NCBI RefSeq assembly: GCF_016773205.1
Contig: NZ_JAETWB010000003.1
Span: 1-64,000, forward strand
Length of the DNA: 64,000 nt
DNA from: Belnapia arida
Lineage (GTDB): Bacteria; Pseudomonadota; Alphaproteobacteria; Acetobacterales; Acetobacteraceae
Direction of reading: 5' to 3'
Part shown: one piece after another, positions 17,285-27,000 of the stretch
Numbering within the stretch: position 1 is the first letter of the stretch
How the letters are laid out: each line of letters opens with the position of its first letter
Translations under genes and position numbers: made by a program
Notes under the pieces: generated by a model
What the model was told of the DNA's origin: nothing
The model's input: the letters and a program-made list of their open reading frames with translations, nothing else
Databases searched by the model: none

Positions 17285-18055
17285 ATGGCAGCGTGGCGGC
17301 ATGTGCTGGTGACGGGGGCGTCCTCGGGCCTCGGACGGGCGCTCGCGCTCGCCTGCGCGGGGGAGGGCGCGGTGCTGCATCTCGGCGGCCGCGACCCGGC
17401 CCGGCTGGAGGCGGCGGCCGAGGCCTGCCGCGCCGCCGGCGCCGCCGCCATGCCGCGCGTGGTCGATGTTTGTGACGCCGGGGCGATGGCCGAATGGATC
17501 GGCTCCGCCGGCCGGCTGGACCTCGTCCTTGCCAATGCCGGCATCTCCGCCGGCACTGGCGGCGCGGTGGAGCCTGCCTCGGTCGCCCGCTCGGTCTTCG
17601 AGACCAATGTCACCGGCGTGCTGAACACCGCCCTTCCGGCGATCGAGGCGATGGCTGCCCAGTCACCCCGCCCGGACGGAGTGCGCGGCCGGGTGGCGGT
17701 GGTGGCCTCCGTCGCCGCCTTCGTGGCCGCCCCCGGCGCGCCTGCCTATTGCGCCAGCAAGGCGGCGGTGCAGCGTTGGGCCGAAGCGCTGGATGCCAGC
17801 GAGCGGCGGCGCGGCATCCGCCTCCACGCCGTCTGCCCCGGCTATATCCGCACGCCGATGACCGCCCGGAACGCCTTTCCCATGCCCTTCCTAATGGAGC
17901 CGGAGGAGGCGGCGCAGCGGACGCTGGCCGGCATCGCCGCCGGCCGTACCCGCATCGCCTATCCCTGGCCGCTCTACCTGGCGGCGCGGCTGACGGGCGG
18001 CCTGCCGCCCGGTCTTCGCGCCCTGGTCTTCAACCGCTTCCCGGCGAAGAAGTAG
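17285..18055 (+). CDS. Short-chain dehydrogenase/reductase
   Basis: 256 aa from the ATG at 17285; an ATG three codons earlier (17276) is equally close to a GGCGGG. VLVTGASSGLGRAL is the NAD(P)-binding loop, LVLANAGIS the structural NAG motif, and Ser (VVASVAA) with YCASK gives the catalytic triad. CPGYIRTPMT follows as in classical SDRs. The basic residue in the glycine loop region suggests NADP. The substrate is unknown. The 3' end overlaps convergent terC by 26 bases. Confidence 0.88.
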   Translation: MAAWRHVLVTGASSGLGRALALACAGEGAVLHLGGRDPARLEAAAEACRAAGAAAMPRVVDVCDAGAMAEWIGSAGRLDLVLANAGISAGTGGAVEPASVARSVFETNVTGVLNTALPAIEAMAAQSPRPDGVRGRVAVVASVAAFVAAPGAPAYCASKAAVQRWAEALDASERRRGIRLHAVCPGYIRTPMTARNAFPMPFLMEPEEAAQRTLAGIAAGRTRIAYPWPLYLAARLTGGLPPGLRALVFNRFPAKK

Positions 18056-18767
18056 TCCCCTTCCGCCGCATCGCCCGCTTCGCCAGCAGGTTGAGCCCCT
18101 CCACCGCCGCGGCGAAGGCCATGGCGACATAGACGAAGCCCTTCGGCACATGGACGCCGAAGCCCTCGGCCACCAGCACCATGCCGATCATGACGAGGAA
18201 GGCCAGCGCCAGCATCACCACCGTCGGGTTGCGCTCCATGAAGCGGGAGAGCGCATCCATCGACAGCAGCATGGCCAGCACGGCAACGACGATTGCGGTG
18301 GCGATGATCCAGAATTCCCGCGTCAGCGCGACGGCTGCCAGGATGCTGTCCACCGAGAAAACCAAGTCGAGCAGCAGGATCTGGAAGACCGTCGGCCAGA
18401 ACCTCGCCACGCGCGCATCCGCCTGATGCGCCGCCGCCTGGCTGTCCGGGTCGACCCGGTGATGGATCTCGATCACCGCCTTGCCGATCAGGAAGAGGCC
18501 ACCGGCGAGCAGGATCAGGTCCTTGCCGGAGAACTCCATCCCCGCCACGTCGAAAAGCGGCCGGGTCAGCGACAACAGCCAGGAGGTCCCGGCCAGCATG
18601 GCGAAGCGCATCAGCACCGCGAGGCCGAGGCCGATCCGCCGCGCATTGACCCGCTGCTCCTCCGGCAGGCGGTTGGAAAGGATGGCGATGAAGACGAGGT
18701 TGTCGATGCCGAGCACCACCTCCATCGCGATGAGCGCCACAAGGGCGACGACAATTTCACTTTCCAT
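18030..18767 (-). CDS. TerC-family integral membrane protein
   Basis: 245 aa from the ATG at 18767. VVLGIDNLVFIAILSNRLP and LLLDLVFSVDSILAAVA contain the paired acidic membrane motifs (GIDN and FSVDSI) of the TerC/Alx family, with about seven membrane helices. Members export or handle metal ions such as manganese during exoenzyme metalation; the tellurite-resistance name is historical. It is divergent from the FtsX-like permease with 120 bases between. Confidence 0.88.
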   Translation of the reverse strand: MESEIVVALVALIAMEVVLGIDNLVFIAILSNRLPEEQRVNARRIGLGLAVLMRFAMLAGTSWLLSLTRPLFDVAGMEFSGKDLILLAGGLFLIGKAVIEIHHRVDPDSQAAAHQADARVARFWPTVFQILLLDLVFSVDSILAAVALTREFWIIATAIVVAVLAMLLSMDALSRFMERNPTVVMLALAFLVMIGMVLVAEGFGVHVPKGFVYVAMAFAAAVEGLNLLAKRAMRRKGTTSSPGSG

Positions 18768-18887
18768 TCGTTCCGCTCTCCCGGTCGGGCGGCGTAACGC
18801 TTCTTCACTGCAAGCGCTGCCGCCAGGCCTTGGATCGCCATTCCGGCGCCCCACCTCGGAAGCATAACACCATTGCGGAGACGATAT

Positions 18888-21395
18888 TTGGGCATCCTCG
18901 GCCAAGCGAGGCTCGGCCTCGTCCTGGCGCGGCGCGAGCTACGCGGCGGGATGCGGTCCCTGCGCATCGTGCTTGCCTGCCTCGCCCTCGGCGTCGCCGC
19001 CATCGCCGCGGTCGGGACGCTGCGCGCCGGTATCCAGGCCGGGCTCCGGGCCGATGGCGCCCGCATCCTCGGCGGCGACGTCGAGGTCCGCGGCGGCTCG
19101 CGCCCCCTGCCGCCGGAGCTTCTCGCTTGGACCACCGCCCGCGGCGCCGTGCCCTCCGCCATCACCTCGCTCCGCGCCATGGCCGTATCGCCGCGGGGCG
19201 AGCGCATGCTGGTGGAGCTGAAGGCGGTGGATGGCGCCTACCCATTAATCGGACGGCTCGAGCTCGATCCGCCCGTGCCGCTCGCCCCCGGCATGATCGC
19301 CCTCGACCCGCTGGTCGCCGGGCGGCTCGGCCTCGCCCCCGGCGACGAGGTGCGGATCGGCGAGGCGCATCTCCGCTTCGCCGCGACGGTCAAAGTGGAG
19401 CCGGACAAGGTGGCGACGCCCGCGCTCTTCGGACCCCGCGCCATGATCGCCGCCGCCACCCTGGCCGAGACGCAACTGATCCAGCCCGGGAGCCTCTATC
19501 AGAGCGACCTCCGCCTCCGCCTGCCGGCCGGCGCCGACCCCAAGGCCTTCGCGGAGGGCCTGCAGGCCGCCTTCGCCACCGAGGGCTGGCGCATCCGCAC
19601 CGCCGATGCGGCGGAACCCGGAGTGAACCGCTTCCTCGACCGCTCCGCCTCCTTCCTGACGCTCGCCGGCCTTACCGCCCTGCTGGTGGGGGGGATCGGC
19701 GTCGCCACCGGCGTGCGCGCCTGGCTGGAGGCCCGTGCCCGCTCCATCGCCACGCTGCGTTGCCTCGGCGCGCCGTCCTCGGTCATCTTCTTCACCTACC
19801 TGATCCAGGTGATGGCGCTGGCCGCGCTCGGCATCGTCATCGGGCTGGTGGTGGGCTACGGGCTGACCTGGGCAGCGGCGCAAGCACTGTCCGGCGCGCT
19901 GCCGGTGCCGCCGCGCCTCGCCCCCTATCCGCGGCCACTGATCGGCGCAGCGCTCTACGGCGTCCTCACCGCGCTGGCCTTCGCCCTCTGGCCGCTTGGC
20001 CGGGCGGCGCGAATCTCGGGCGCGGCGCTGTTCCGGGATGCCGTGCAGCCGGCCACCGGCCGCCCGGCCTGGCCGGTGCTGGCGCTCAATGCGCTTGCCG
20101 CCCTGGCGCTGATCGCCCTCGTGATCCGCAGCTCCGGCGACCCGATCTTCGCCGCCGGCTTCTGCGGCGCGGCGATCGGGGCGCTGCTGCTCTTCCGCCT
20201 CGGCGCCGCCGGGCTGATGCTGCTGGCCCGGCGGCTCGGCCATCTGCGCCGGCCGGCACTGCGCCTCGGTCTCGCCAACCTCCACCGTCCGGGGGCACCG
20301 ACCGTGCTGCTGGTGGTCTCGCTCGGCATCGGGCTGACGACGCTTGCCGCCATCGCCCAGATCGAGGGCAACCTCCGCCGCGAGCTGGCCAACGAGATGC
20401 CAGCCAATGCGCCGAACTTCTTCTTCATCGACATCCAATCGGACCAGGCCGGGCGGTTCGACGCGCTGGCCCGCGGCATCCCCGGCATCGAGGAGGTGAA
20501 GCGGGTGCCGAGCCTCCGCGCCCGCGTCGCCGCGGTGAAGGGCATCCCCGCCGAGCAGTACCGGACGACGCCGGAGACCGCCTGGGCGCTGCGCGGCGAC
20601 CGCGGCCTGACCTACACGCCGACCCCGCCCGACGGCACGCGCCTCGTCGCCGGGCAGTGGTGGGCGGCCGACTATCGCGGCCCGCCGCTGCTCTCCTTCG
20701 AGGCGAACATCGCCAAGGGTTGGGACGTCGGGCTCGGCGACGTCATCACCCTCAACATCCTCGGCCGCAACATCGACTTCACCATCGCCAACCTGCGCGA
20801 CGTGAACTGGCGCGGCCTCGGGCTGAACTTCGCCATGGTCGCCTCGCCCGGCCTGCTGGAGGCGGCGCCGCACACCCATATCGCCACCCTCCGCGGCGAT
20901 GCGGCGCAGGATGCGACGGTGCTCCGCGTGCTGACCGATGCCTTCCCCAACATCACCGGCATCCGCGTGCGGGATGCGCTGGAGGCGGTGGCGACGCTGC
21001 TCGGCCGCATCGGCACGGCGATGTCGGCGGTCGGCGGGGTGACGCTGCTGGCGGGCGGGCTGGTGCTGGCCGGCGCCGTCGCCGCCGGGCAGCGCCAGCG
21101 GGTGCGCGATGCGGTGGTGCTGAAGACGATCGGCGCGACGCGGGCGCAGATCCGCGCCGCCTGGCTGGTGGAGTACGCGCTGATCGGCCTGGTTGCCGGG
21201 GCGTTGGCGGCGGTGGCCGGCAGTGCCGCCTCCTGGGCCGTCGTCACCCTGGTGATGCAGGCGCACTGGGCACCGCTGCCGGGGACGCTCGCCGCGACCG
21301 TCCTCGGCTGTGCCCTGCTGACGCTGCTCTGCGGCCAGATCGGCACCGCCCTCGCACTCCGCGCCCGCCCTGCGCCGCTCCTTCGGAACGAATAG
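18888..21395 (+). CDS. Large FtsX/MacB-like ABC transporter permease (YbbP type)
   Basis: 835 aa from a TTG at 18888 with GGAG seven bases before it; a TTG five codons earlier is possible. LARRELRGGMRSLRIVLACLALGVAAIAAVG is the standard N-terminus of YbbP-like permeases. Two FtsX blocks lie near residues 260-370 and 710-820, with a pair of middle membrane segments and extended periplasmic regions. The usual neighbours, an ATPase (YbbA) and TesA-like esterase, are absent. The family is thought to act in lipid or toxin handling; the role here is unknown. Confidence 0.82.
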   Translation: MGILGQARLGLVLARRELRGGMRSLRIVLACLALGVAAIAAVGTLRAGIQAGLRADGARILGGDVEVRGGSRPLPPELLAWTTARGAVPSAITSLRAMAVSPRGERMLVELKAVDGAYPLIGRLELDPPVPLAPGMIALDPLVAGRLGLAPGDEVRIGEAHLRFAATVKVEPDKVATPALFGPRAMIAAATLAETQLIQPGSLYQSDLRLRLPAGADPKAFAEGLQAAFATEGWRIRTADAAEPGVNRFLDRSASFLTLAGLTALLVGGIGVATGVRAWLEARARSIATLRCLGAPSSVIFFTYLIQVMALAALGIVIGLVVGYGLTWAAAQALSGALPVPPRLAPYPRPLIGAALYGVLTALAFALWPLGRAARISGAALFRDAVQPATGRPAWPVLALNALAALALIALVIRSSGDPIFAAGFCGAAIGALLLFRLGAAGLMLLARRLGHLRRPALRLGLANLHRPGAPTVLLVVSLGIGLTTLAAIAQIEGNLRRELANEMPANAPNFFFIDIQSDQAGRFDALARGIPGIEEVKRVPSLRARVAAVKGIPAEQYRTTPETAWALRGDRGLTYTPTPPDGTRLVAGQWWAADYRGPPLLSFEANIAKGWDVGLGDVITLNILGRNIDFTIANLRDVNWRGLGLNFAMVASPGLLEAAPHTHIATLRGDAAQDATVLRVLTDAFPNITGIRVRDALEAVATLLGRIGTAMSAVGGVTLLAGGLVLAGAVAAGQRQRVRDAVVLKTIGATRAQIRAAWLVEYALIGLVAGALAAVAGSAASWAVVTLVMQAHWAPLPGTLAATVLGCALLTLLCGQIGTALALRARPAPLLRNE

Positions 21396-21523
21396 GCGGA
21401 CATGCACACTTCTTCACATGAACCTAACCGGTCGCCGGGCCATATTAGGCAGGCCGGTGGCCCCCTCGCCCGCCGGCCGGAGAGGATGTGAGGCGGCCTT
21501 CGACCTGCCGCTCCCGAATCCCG

Positions 21524-21553
21524 TTGAAACGGGTTACAGCCTGTCCATATAAA
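21524..21553 (+). promoter_or_regulatory. Likely housekeeping promoter of the Bax-inhibitor-like gene
   Basis: TTGAAA at 21524-21529 and TATAAA at 21548-21553 are 18 bases apart, a near-consensus sigma-70 pair in otherwise GC-rich DNA. Transcription would start near 21560, leaving a leader of about 38 bases that contains GGGAGG. It is one of the clearest promoters in the window. Confidence 0.65.
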
Positions 21554-21597
21554 TGCACATCGCGGGGATAACCCCCTTTGGGAGGTTCGAGACACCT

Positions 21598-22389
21598 ATG
21601 GCCCTTCAACCCGACTATCGTGCCACGACGGGTGCGCCAGGCTGGGGTCGCGCGGCGACCGCCGACGCGGTCGCCGTCGATGCCGGGCTCCGGGCGTATA
21701 TGCTCCGGGTCTACAACTGGATGGCCTCGGGGCTGGTGCTGACGGGCATCGTCGCCTACCTGATCGCCAATGTCCCTGAGCTTCAGGCGCTGTTCTACCA
21801 GCGCGTGATGACGCCGCGTGGCGCCACCGTGCAGCCGACAATCCTGGCCTATGTCGCCATGTTCGCGCCGCTGGCCTTCGTGCTGGTGCTGAGCTTCGGC
21901 ATCAACCGGTTGTCCAAGGGAACCGCGCAGGCCCTGTTCTGGGCCTTCGCCGCGGTGATGGGCGCCAGCATGGCGCACATCTTCCTGGTCTTCACCGGCG
22001 CCTCGGTGGCACGCGCCTTCTTCGTGACGGCGGGCATGTTCGCCGCCATCAGCCTCTACGGCTACACGACGAAGGCCGACCTGACGCGGATGGGCAGCTT
22101 CATGATGATGGGCCTCTTCGGCATCATCATCGCGGGGCTGGTGAACATGTTCATCGGCTCGACGGCGCTCCAGTTCGCCATCAGCGTGCTCGGCGTCGTG
22201 GTCTTCACCGGCCTCACTGCCTACGACACGCAGCGGATCAAGTCGGACTACGTCCAGTACGCCTATGCCGATGGCACGGACGAGGCCGGCAAGCGCAGCG
22301 TGCTGGACGCGCTTGGCCTCTACCTGAACTTCATCAACCTGTTCCAGCTGATGATGCAGTTCATGGGCGTCCGCCAGAGCGACAACTGA
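21598..22389 (+). CDS. Bax inhibitor-1/YccA family membrane protein
   Basis: 263 aa from the ATG at 21598. About seven membrane helices with the family segments YMLRVYNWMASGLVLTGIVAY at the start and LTAYDTQRIKSDY near residue 210, the most conserved C-terminal block. Related bacterial proteins bind FtsH (YccA) or conduct calcium (BsYetJ). It is a single-gene unit with its own promoter at 21524-21553 and a strong terminator at 22412-22442. Confidence 0.9.
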   Translation: MALQPDYRATTGAPGWGRAATADAVAVDAGLRAYMLRVYNWMASGLVLTGIVAYLIANVPELQALFYQRVMTPRGATVQPTILAYVAMFAPLAFVLVLSFGINRLSKGTAQALFWAFAAVMGASMAHIFLVFTGASVARAFFVTAGMFAAISLYGYTTKADLTRMGSFMMMGLFGIIIAGLVNMFIGSTALQFAISVLGVVVFTGLTAYDTQRIKSDYVQYAYADGTDEAGKRSVLDALGLYLNFINLFQLMMQFMGVRQSDN

Positions 22390-22411
22390 TCGGCGGCAAG
22401 CCGGCAGGACG

Positions 22412-22442
22412 GGCCCCGGGGAGCGATCCCCGGGGCCTTTTT
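22412..22442 (+). terminator. Rho-independent terminator after the Bax-inhibitor-like gene
   Basis: GGCCCCGGGGA at 22412-22422 pairs perfectly with TCCCCGGGGCC at 22427-22437 across the tetraloop GCGA, and is followed by TTTTT. The T-run exists only for plus-strand transcripts. The last T is the first base of the convergent gene's stop triplet. Confidence 0.9.
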
Positions 22443-23554
22443 CATGGGCGGAGCTGCAGCACCCGTCCCGCGCCCTCATCCGTCAGCAGATAGATGAATC
22501 CGTCCGGCCCTTGCAGCACCTGGCGGAACCGCGTTCGCCCCTGCAGCAGCCGCTCCTCTCCCGTCACCCGGTCGCCATCAGTCGAGAGACGCACGAGGCC
22601 AGGCGGGTTGAGCGCCGCGAGGAACAGGCTGCCGCGCCAGGCGGGGAAGGCGTCGCCCGTGTAGAAGGCGATGCCGGAGGGGCTGACCGAGGGCACCCAG
22701 TAATGCGCCGGCTCCTCCATGTCAGGCCGCGCGGTGCCCTCGCCGATCCGGCTGCCGTCGTAGTCAACGCCCTTGGTGACGACCGGCCAGCCGTAGTTCC
22801 GCCCCGGCCGGAGGATGTTCACCTCGTCCCCGCCGCGGGCACCGAATTCCGCCTCCCACAGGCTTCCCGTCCAGGGATTGAAGGCGAGGCCCTGCGGGTT
22901 ACGGTGCCCAAGCGTGAAGATCTCGGCCCGCATTCCCGGCCGACCGGCGAAGGGGTTGTCGGCCAGCGCCGCACCGTTCCGCGCCAGGCGCAGCACCTTG
23001 CCGCCGAGATCGTCGAGCCGCTGCGCCCGCATCTTGGTCGCATAGCGATCGCCGGTCGCAAGGTACATCGCCCCGTCCGGGCCGAAGGCGATGCGGCAGC
23101 CATAGTGGTTGCGGCCGCTCTCCTGCGGCGGCGTCGCATCGAGGATGGGCGTCGCCCCTTCCAGCGCCGTCGCATCCGCCGAGAGCCGGGCGCGGACCAG
23201 CCGTGTCAGCGCGCCGCCCTGCACCAGTGCCGCCTGGCAGAGATAGACCTCCCGCGTCCGCTGGAAATCGGGAGCGAGCGCCACATCCAGCAACCCGCCC
23301 TGGCCACGCGCCTCTGCCTCCGGCACGCCGGCGAGCGGAGGCGACACCGCCCCGTCGCGCCCGACGAGGCGCATCCGCCCCGACCGCTCGGTCAGCAGCA
23401 GCCGCCCGTCCGGGAGGAAGGCTCCGCCCCAGGGGCGTTCGAGGCCGTCGGCGAATTCCGCCACGCGAAAGCCGGCCGGGCTCTGCGCCACGGCCGGCAG
23501 GGCCCAAGGCAGGGCCAAGGGAATGGACAGGAAGGTCCGCAGGAAACGTCTCAT
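22442..23554 (-). CDS. PQQ-dependent sugar dehydrogenase (Asd/YliI type, periplasmic)
   Basis: 370 aa with a signal peptide (RTFLSIPLALPWALPAVAQ). The six-bladed soluble glucose/sorbosone dehydrogenase fold is shown by LERPWGGAFLPDGRLLLTER, GRNHYGCRIAFGPDG, TLGHRNPQGLAFNPWTG and GRNYGWPVV in order. Members oxidise aldose sugars in the periplasm with PQQ; the exact substrate is not readable. No pqq synthesis genes are present here. It sits 46 bases downstream of trxA on the same strand. Confidence 0.85.
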   Translation of the reverse strand: MRRFLRTFLSIPLALPWALPAVAQSPAGFRVAEFADGLERPWGGAFLPDGRLLLTERSGRMRLVGRDGAVSPPLAGVPEAEARGQGGLLDVALAPDFQRTREVYLCQAALVQGGALTRLVRARLSADATALEGATPILDATPPQESGRNHYGCRIAFGPDGAMYLATGDRYATKMRAQRLDDLGGKVLRLARNGAALADNPFAGRPGMRAEIFTLGHRNPQGLAFNPWTGSLWEAEFGARGGDEVNILRPGRNYGWPVVTKGVDYDGSRIGEGTARPDMEEPAHYWVPSVSPSGIAFYTGDAFPAWRGSLFLAALNPPGLVRLSTDGDRVTGEERLLQGRTRFRQVLQGPDGFIYLLTDEGAGRVLQLRP

Positions 23555-23600
23555 CCGGCGGAGATGGGGCCTCCGGCCAGGCCGGAAAGCCCCGCCGGGA

Positions 23601-23930
23601 TCAGGCGATCTTGCCGGCGATCCAGTCCTTCAGCGCCGTCTTCGGCAGAGCGCCGACCTTGGTGTCGAGCAGCTTGCCGTCCTTGAAGAGCAGCATGGTC
23701 GGGATGCCCCGCACCGCGTACTCGTTCGGCGTCATCGGGTTCTCGTCGATGTTGACCTTGGCGATGGTCAGCTTGCCGTCATACTCGCGGGCAATGTCGT
23801 CGAGGATCGGGCCGACCATCCGGCAGGGGCCGCACCACTCCGCCCAGAAATCGACCAGCACGGGGCCGGAGGCTTCCAGCACGTCCTGCTTGAAACTGTC
23901 ATCGGTCACGGCCTTGGTGAGTTCGCTCAT
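23601..23930 (-). CDS. trxA: Thioredoxin
   Basis: 109 aa, full length for thioredoxin 1. [20 protein letters not shown] holds the WCGPC redox motif and [13 protein letters not shown] the cis-proline loop. It is the general cytoplasmic protein disulfide reductant. It lies after addA in the conserved order addB-addA-trxA, about 100 bases downstream, so it may have its own promoter. Confidence 0.96.
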   Translation of the reverse strand: MSELTKAVTDDSFKQDVLEASGPVLVDFWAEWCGPCRMVGPILDDIAREYDGKLTIAKVNIDENPMTPNEYAVRGIPTMLLFKDGKLLDTKVGALPKTALKDWIAGKIA

Positions 23931-24029
23931 CGTTCTGCGCCTCGCTCCAGGAGCCGGAAAGGCCCCATCGTGGCGTAAGAATTCGTCACACGGAGGGCTC
24001 GGGTCAAGGCCGCCGCCCGCGCGGGCCCG

Positions 24030-27000
24030 CTATGCCGCCGGCGCAGGGATATGCTGGTCCAACAATTCACCAGGCAATGGCATCAGCCGCGCGCCATAGG
24101 TCCAGACCAAGGCGCAGTCCACCACCCGGCCGTGGAAAGCCTGGCGCAGCACCGCCCGGTAGGCCGCCATCTGCCGCAGGTAGAGCGGCGCCACCGCCTC
24201 CGCCGTGGCGGGAGGCGGGCGGTTGGTCTTGTAGTCGAGCACCAGCACGCGGTCCGGCCCGACCACCAGCCGGTCCACCTGCCCGGTCACCAGTTGCCCG
24301 CCGATCCGGCCGGCGATCGGCGCCTCGGCCAGGCTGCCTGGCCCGAAGGCCGCGGCGATCGCTGGCGCGGCGAGCAAGGCCAGCACCTCCTCCAGCATCC
24401 CCGCCTGCTCGGCCGGGTCCAGCCCATGGCCCGGCCGGGCGAGGAAGCGCGCCGCCGCCTCCCGCTGCTCGGCCGGGTCCCGCTCCGGCAGGTGCTGGAG
24501 CAGCGCATGCATCACCCGCCCGCGGCGGAAGCGCCGCCCGCCGGGGTCGGCCTCGCCATGCGGGGCGGCGGCCGGCGTCTCCTGCTCGCCGGGCAGGGCT
24601 GAGGGGCTGAGCGCCGCCTCCACCGCCTCGGCCGGCGCCGGGCGGGTCGCCCAATCCGGCAGCGGCCCCGCCTCGGCGGCGGCGGAATGGAGACTGTCCG
24701 GCACCGCCGCCTCCTGCTGCCCGCACTCCAGCCGCCAGTGGGTGCAATCGCCGAAGTCGCAGGCCGCGGGCGCGCCGAAGCCGAGATGGTCGAAGCGATG
24801 CTCCGCCGCGCCCTCGATCCGCCGGAAGCCGGCCGCGACATGCAGGTACCACTCGCCCGGCTCCTTGCCCCAGCCACAGACCACCAGCCGGTCCTCGGCC
24901 CGGGTCAGGGCGACGTAGAGCAGCCGGTTTTCCTCCTCCTGCCGCCTGGCTTCGTCGGCCGCCTTGGCCGCGAGGAAGGCGGGCGCGTGGAAGCTCTTGT
25001 TCGGCGCCCAGAGCGGCAGGGTGATCCCGTCCCCCACCAGCCAGCGGATCGCCTCGCTGCCCGTGCCGCTGCCGACATCGGGGAGGATGACGATCGGCGC
25101 CTGCAGCCCCTTGGCATTGTGGACGGTCATGATCCGCACCGCATCGCCTGCCGTCTCGGCCTCCCGCTTCACCTCGGCGCCGCCCTGGCGCAGCCAGTGG
25201 AGGAAGCCCTGCAGGCTCGGCGGGTGGCGCCGCTCATGGGTCAGCGCCGCGTTCAGCAGCTCGTCCAGCACATCGGCCGCCTCTGGGCCGAGGCGGGCCA
25301 GCAGCCGCGCCCGCCCGCGCGTGCCATCCATGGAGGCCTCGCCCAGCACCTCGGCCAGCAGCGCGTGCGGGGTGACAAGATCGGCCCGGTCCGCCAGCCG
25401 CGCCAGCCAGGCCGCCGCCCGCGCCGCGGTGCCATCCGCCGCCTCGTTTCGGTGTGCCATCAGCGCGCGCCAGAGCGAGCCCGTGCGGCCATGCGCGAGC
25501 GCCAGCAGCCCCTCCTCGGAGAGGCCGATCAGCGGGCTCTTCAGCAGCGCGGCGAGCTGGAGGTCGTCCTCCGGCAGCAGCAGCACGTCGCAGAGGGCGA
25601 GCAGGTCCATCACTGCGATATGCTCGACGAGCTTCACCCGCGTGACGCCCGCGACCGGCACCTGCCGCGCCTTCAGGGCGCGGACCAGCAGCGGCACGAG
25701 GGCGACATTGGCCTGCTTCCGCAGCAGCACCAGCACGTCGCCCGCCCGCACCCCGCGGCCGCGCGCCGGAAGCTGCTCGTGGCGGATCATGTGGTCGATT
25801 CGCGCCGCCAGCGCCTCGGCCATCAACGCGTCGGCGCTGGCGACGCGCTCCGGCTCCAGCGGCACCTGCCAGGGCTCGGGTGCGGGCGTCTCGGCCGGGC
25901 GGAGCAGCGGCCAGAGCTCGACGCATCCGGCATGGCCCTGGCGATCGGGCAGGTGCCGCAGCGGCAGGCCATCGGCGACGACGCCCTGCCGCGCCGGCCC
26001 ATCAGCGAAGACGGCATCGACGAGGGCCAGCACCGGTGCCGTCGAGCGGAAAGAAACGTCGAGCTGCACATGGCGGAACTCGCCGCCGCCGTCGGCGACC
26101 TGCCGCCCGTAATGCTGCTGCCAGGTGGCGAAGCCCGCCGCATCGGCGCCCTGGAAGCCGTAGATCGCCTGCTTGATGTCACCGACCGCGAAGACCGTGC
26201 GGCGCGGCGCCGGCGCTTCCACCGCCACGGCGGAGAGTGAGCGCGCCCGGCCGCGCTCCACCCCGGCGCCTGCGAAGAACTCCGCCGTCAGCGCCGCGGC
26301 GATACCCCATTGCGCCGGGTTGCTGTCCTGCGCCTCGTCGAGCAGGACGTGGTCGAGCCCGCCATCGAGCTTGTAGAGCACCCAGGCGCTGCCCGGGTCC
26401 TGCAGGATGCGCCGCACATGGTCGATCAGGTCGCCATAGCCGAGCAGCCCGGCCTGGCGCTGCCGCGCCCGGCTGCGGTCGAGCACCGGTGCGGCCAGCG
26501 CCAGCAGCGCGCCCGTCGCGGCGGCGAGGCGGCAGGCGGCGCGCTGCTCGGCGACCTTCAGCAGCCGCTCGCCCTCGGCGACGAGCGCTGACAGCACCTC
26601 CGCCTGGCGCGCGCCGACACCCTTGGTGGCCAGACCCGTGCCGGCCCGGACCGTGCCCTTGTCGGTGATGAAGAACCGGTGCCAATCGTCGAAGCGCGCG
26701 GCGCGGGCCTCGGCATCCGCGCCGACCCACTCGGCGAGCAGCGTCGCGCGTTTGCGGTCGCTCTCGGTCTTGCTCGCGCCGAGCAGGCTCGCCGCCAGGC
26801 GCAGCGGCGCTTCCTCCACCGTGCAGGCGGCGGCGATCACCTCGGCCTCGTCGAGGCTGTCCGGCGCGCCGAGGGCCGCGGCCAGCCGCAGCCGGAGTCC
26901 GGTGATGCCGTTGCAGCCATCGAGGCAGCGCAGCAGCCGCTCCCGCGCCGTGTCCTGCAGCAGCGCGCGCGTGACATCGGCGAAGGTATCCGCCGAGGCG

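Noticed and set aside
18030-18767. Tellurite resistance determinant
   Set aside because: Only the TerC family name suggests it; no other ter genes are present, and members mostly handle manganese.
24406-24480. Short direct repeat (CTCGGCCGGGTCC twice) inside addA
   Set aside because: It encodes a repeated Asp-Pro-Ala-Glu-Gln stretch in the protein and is explained by coding sequence and codon bias.
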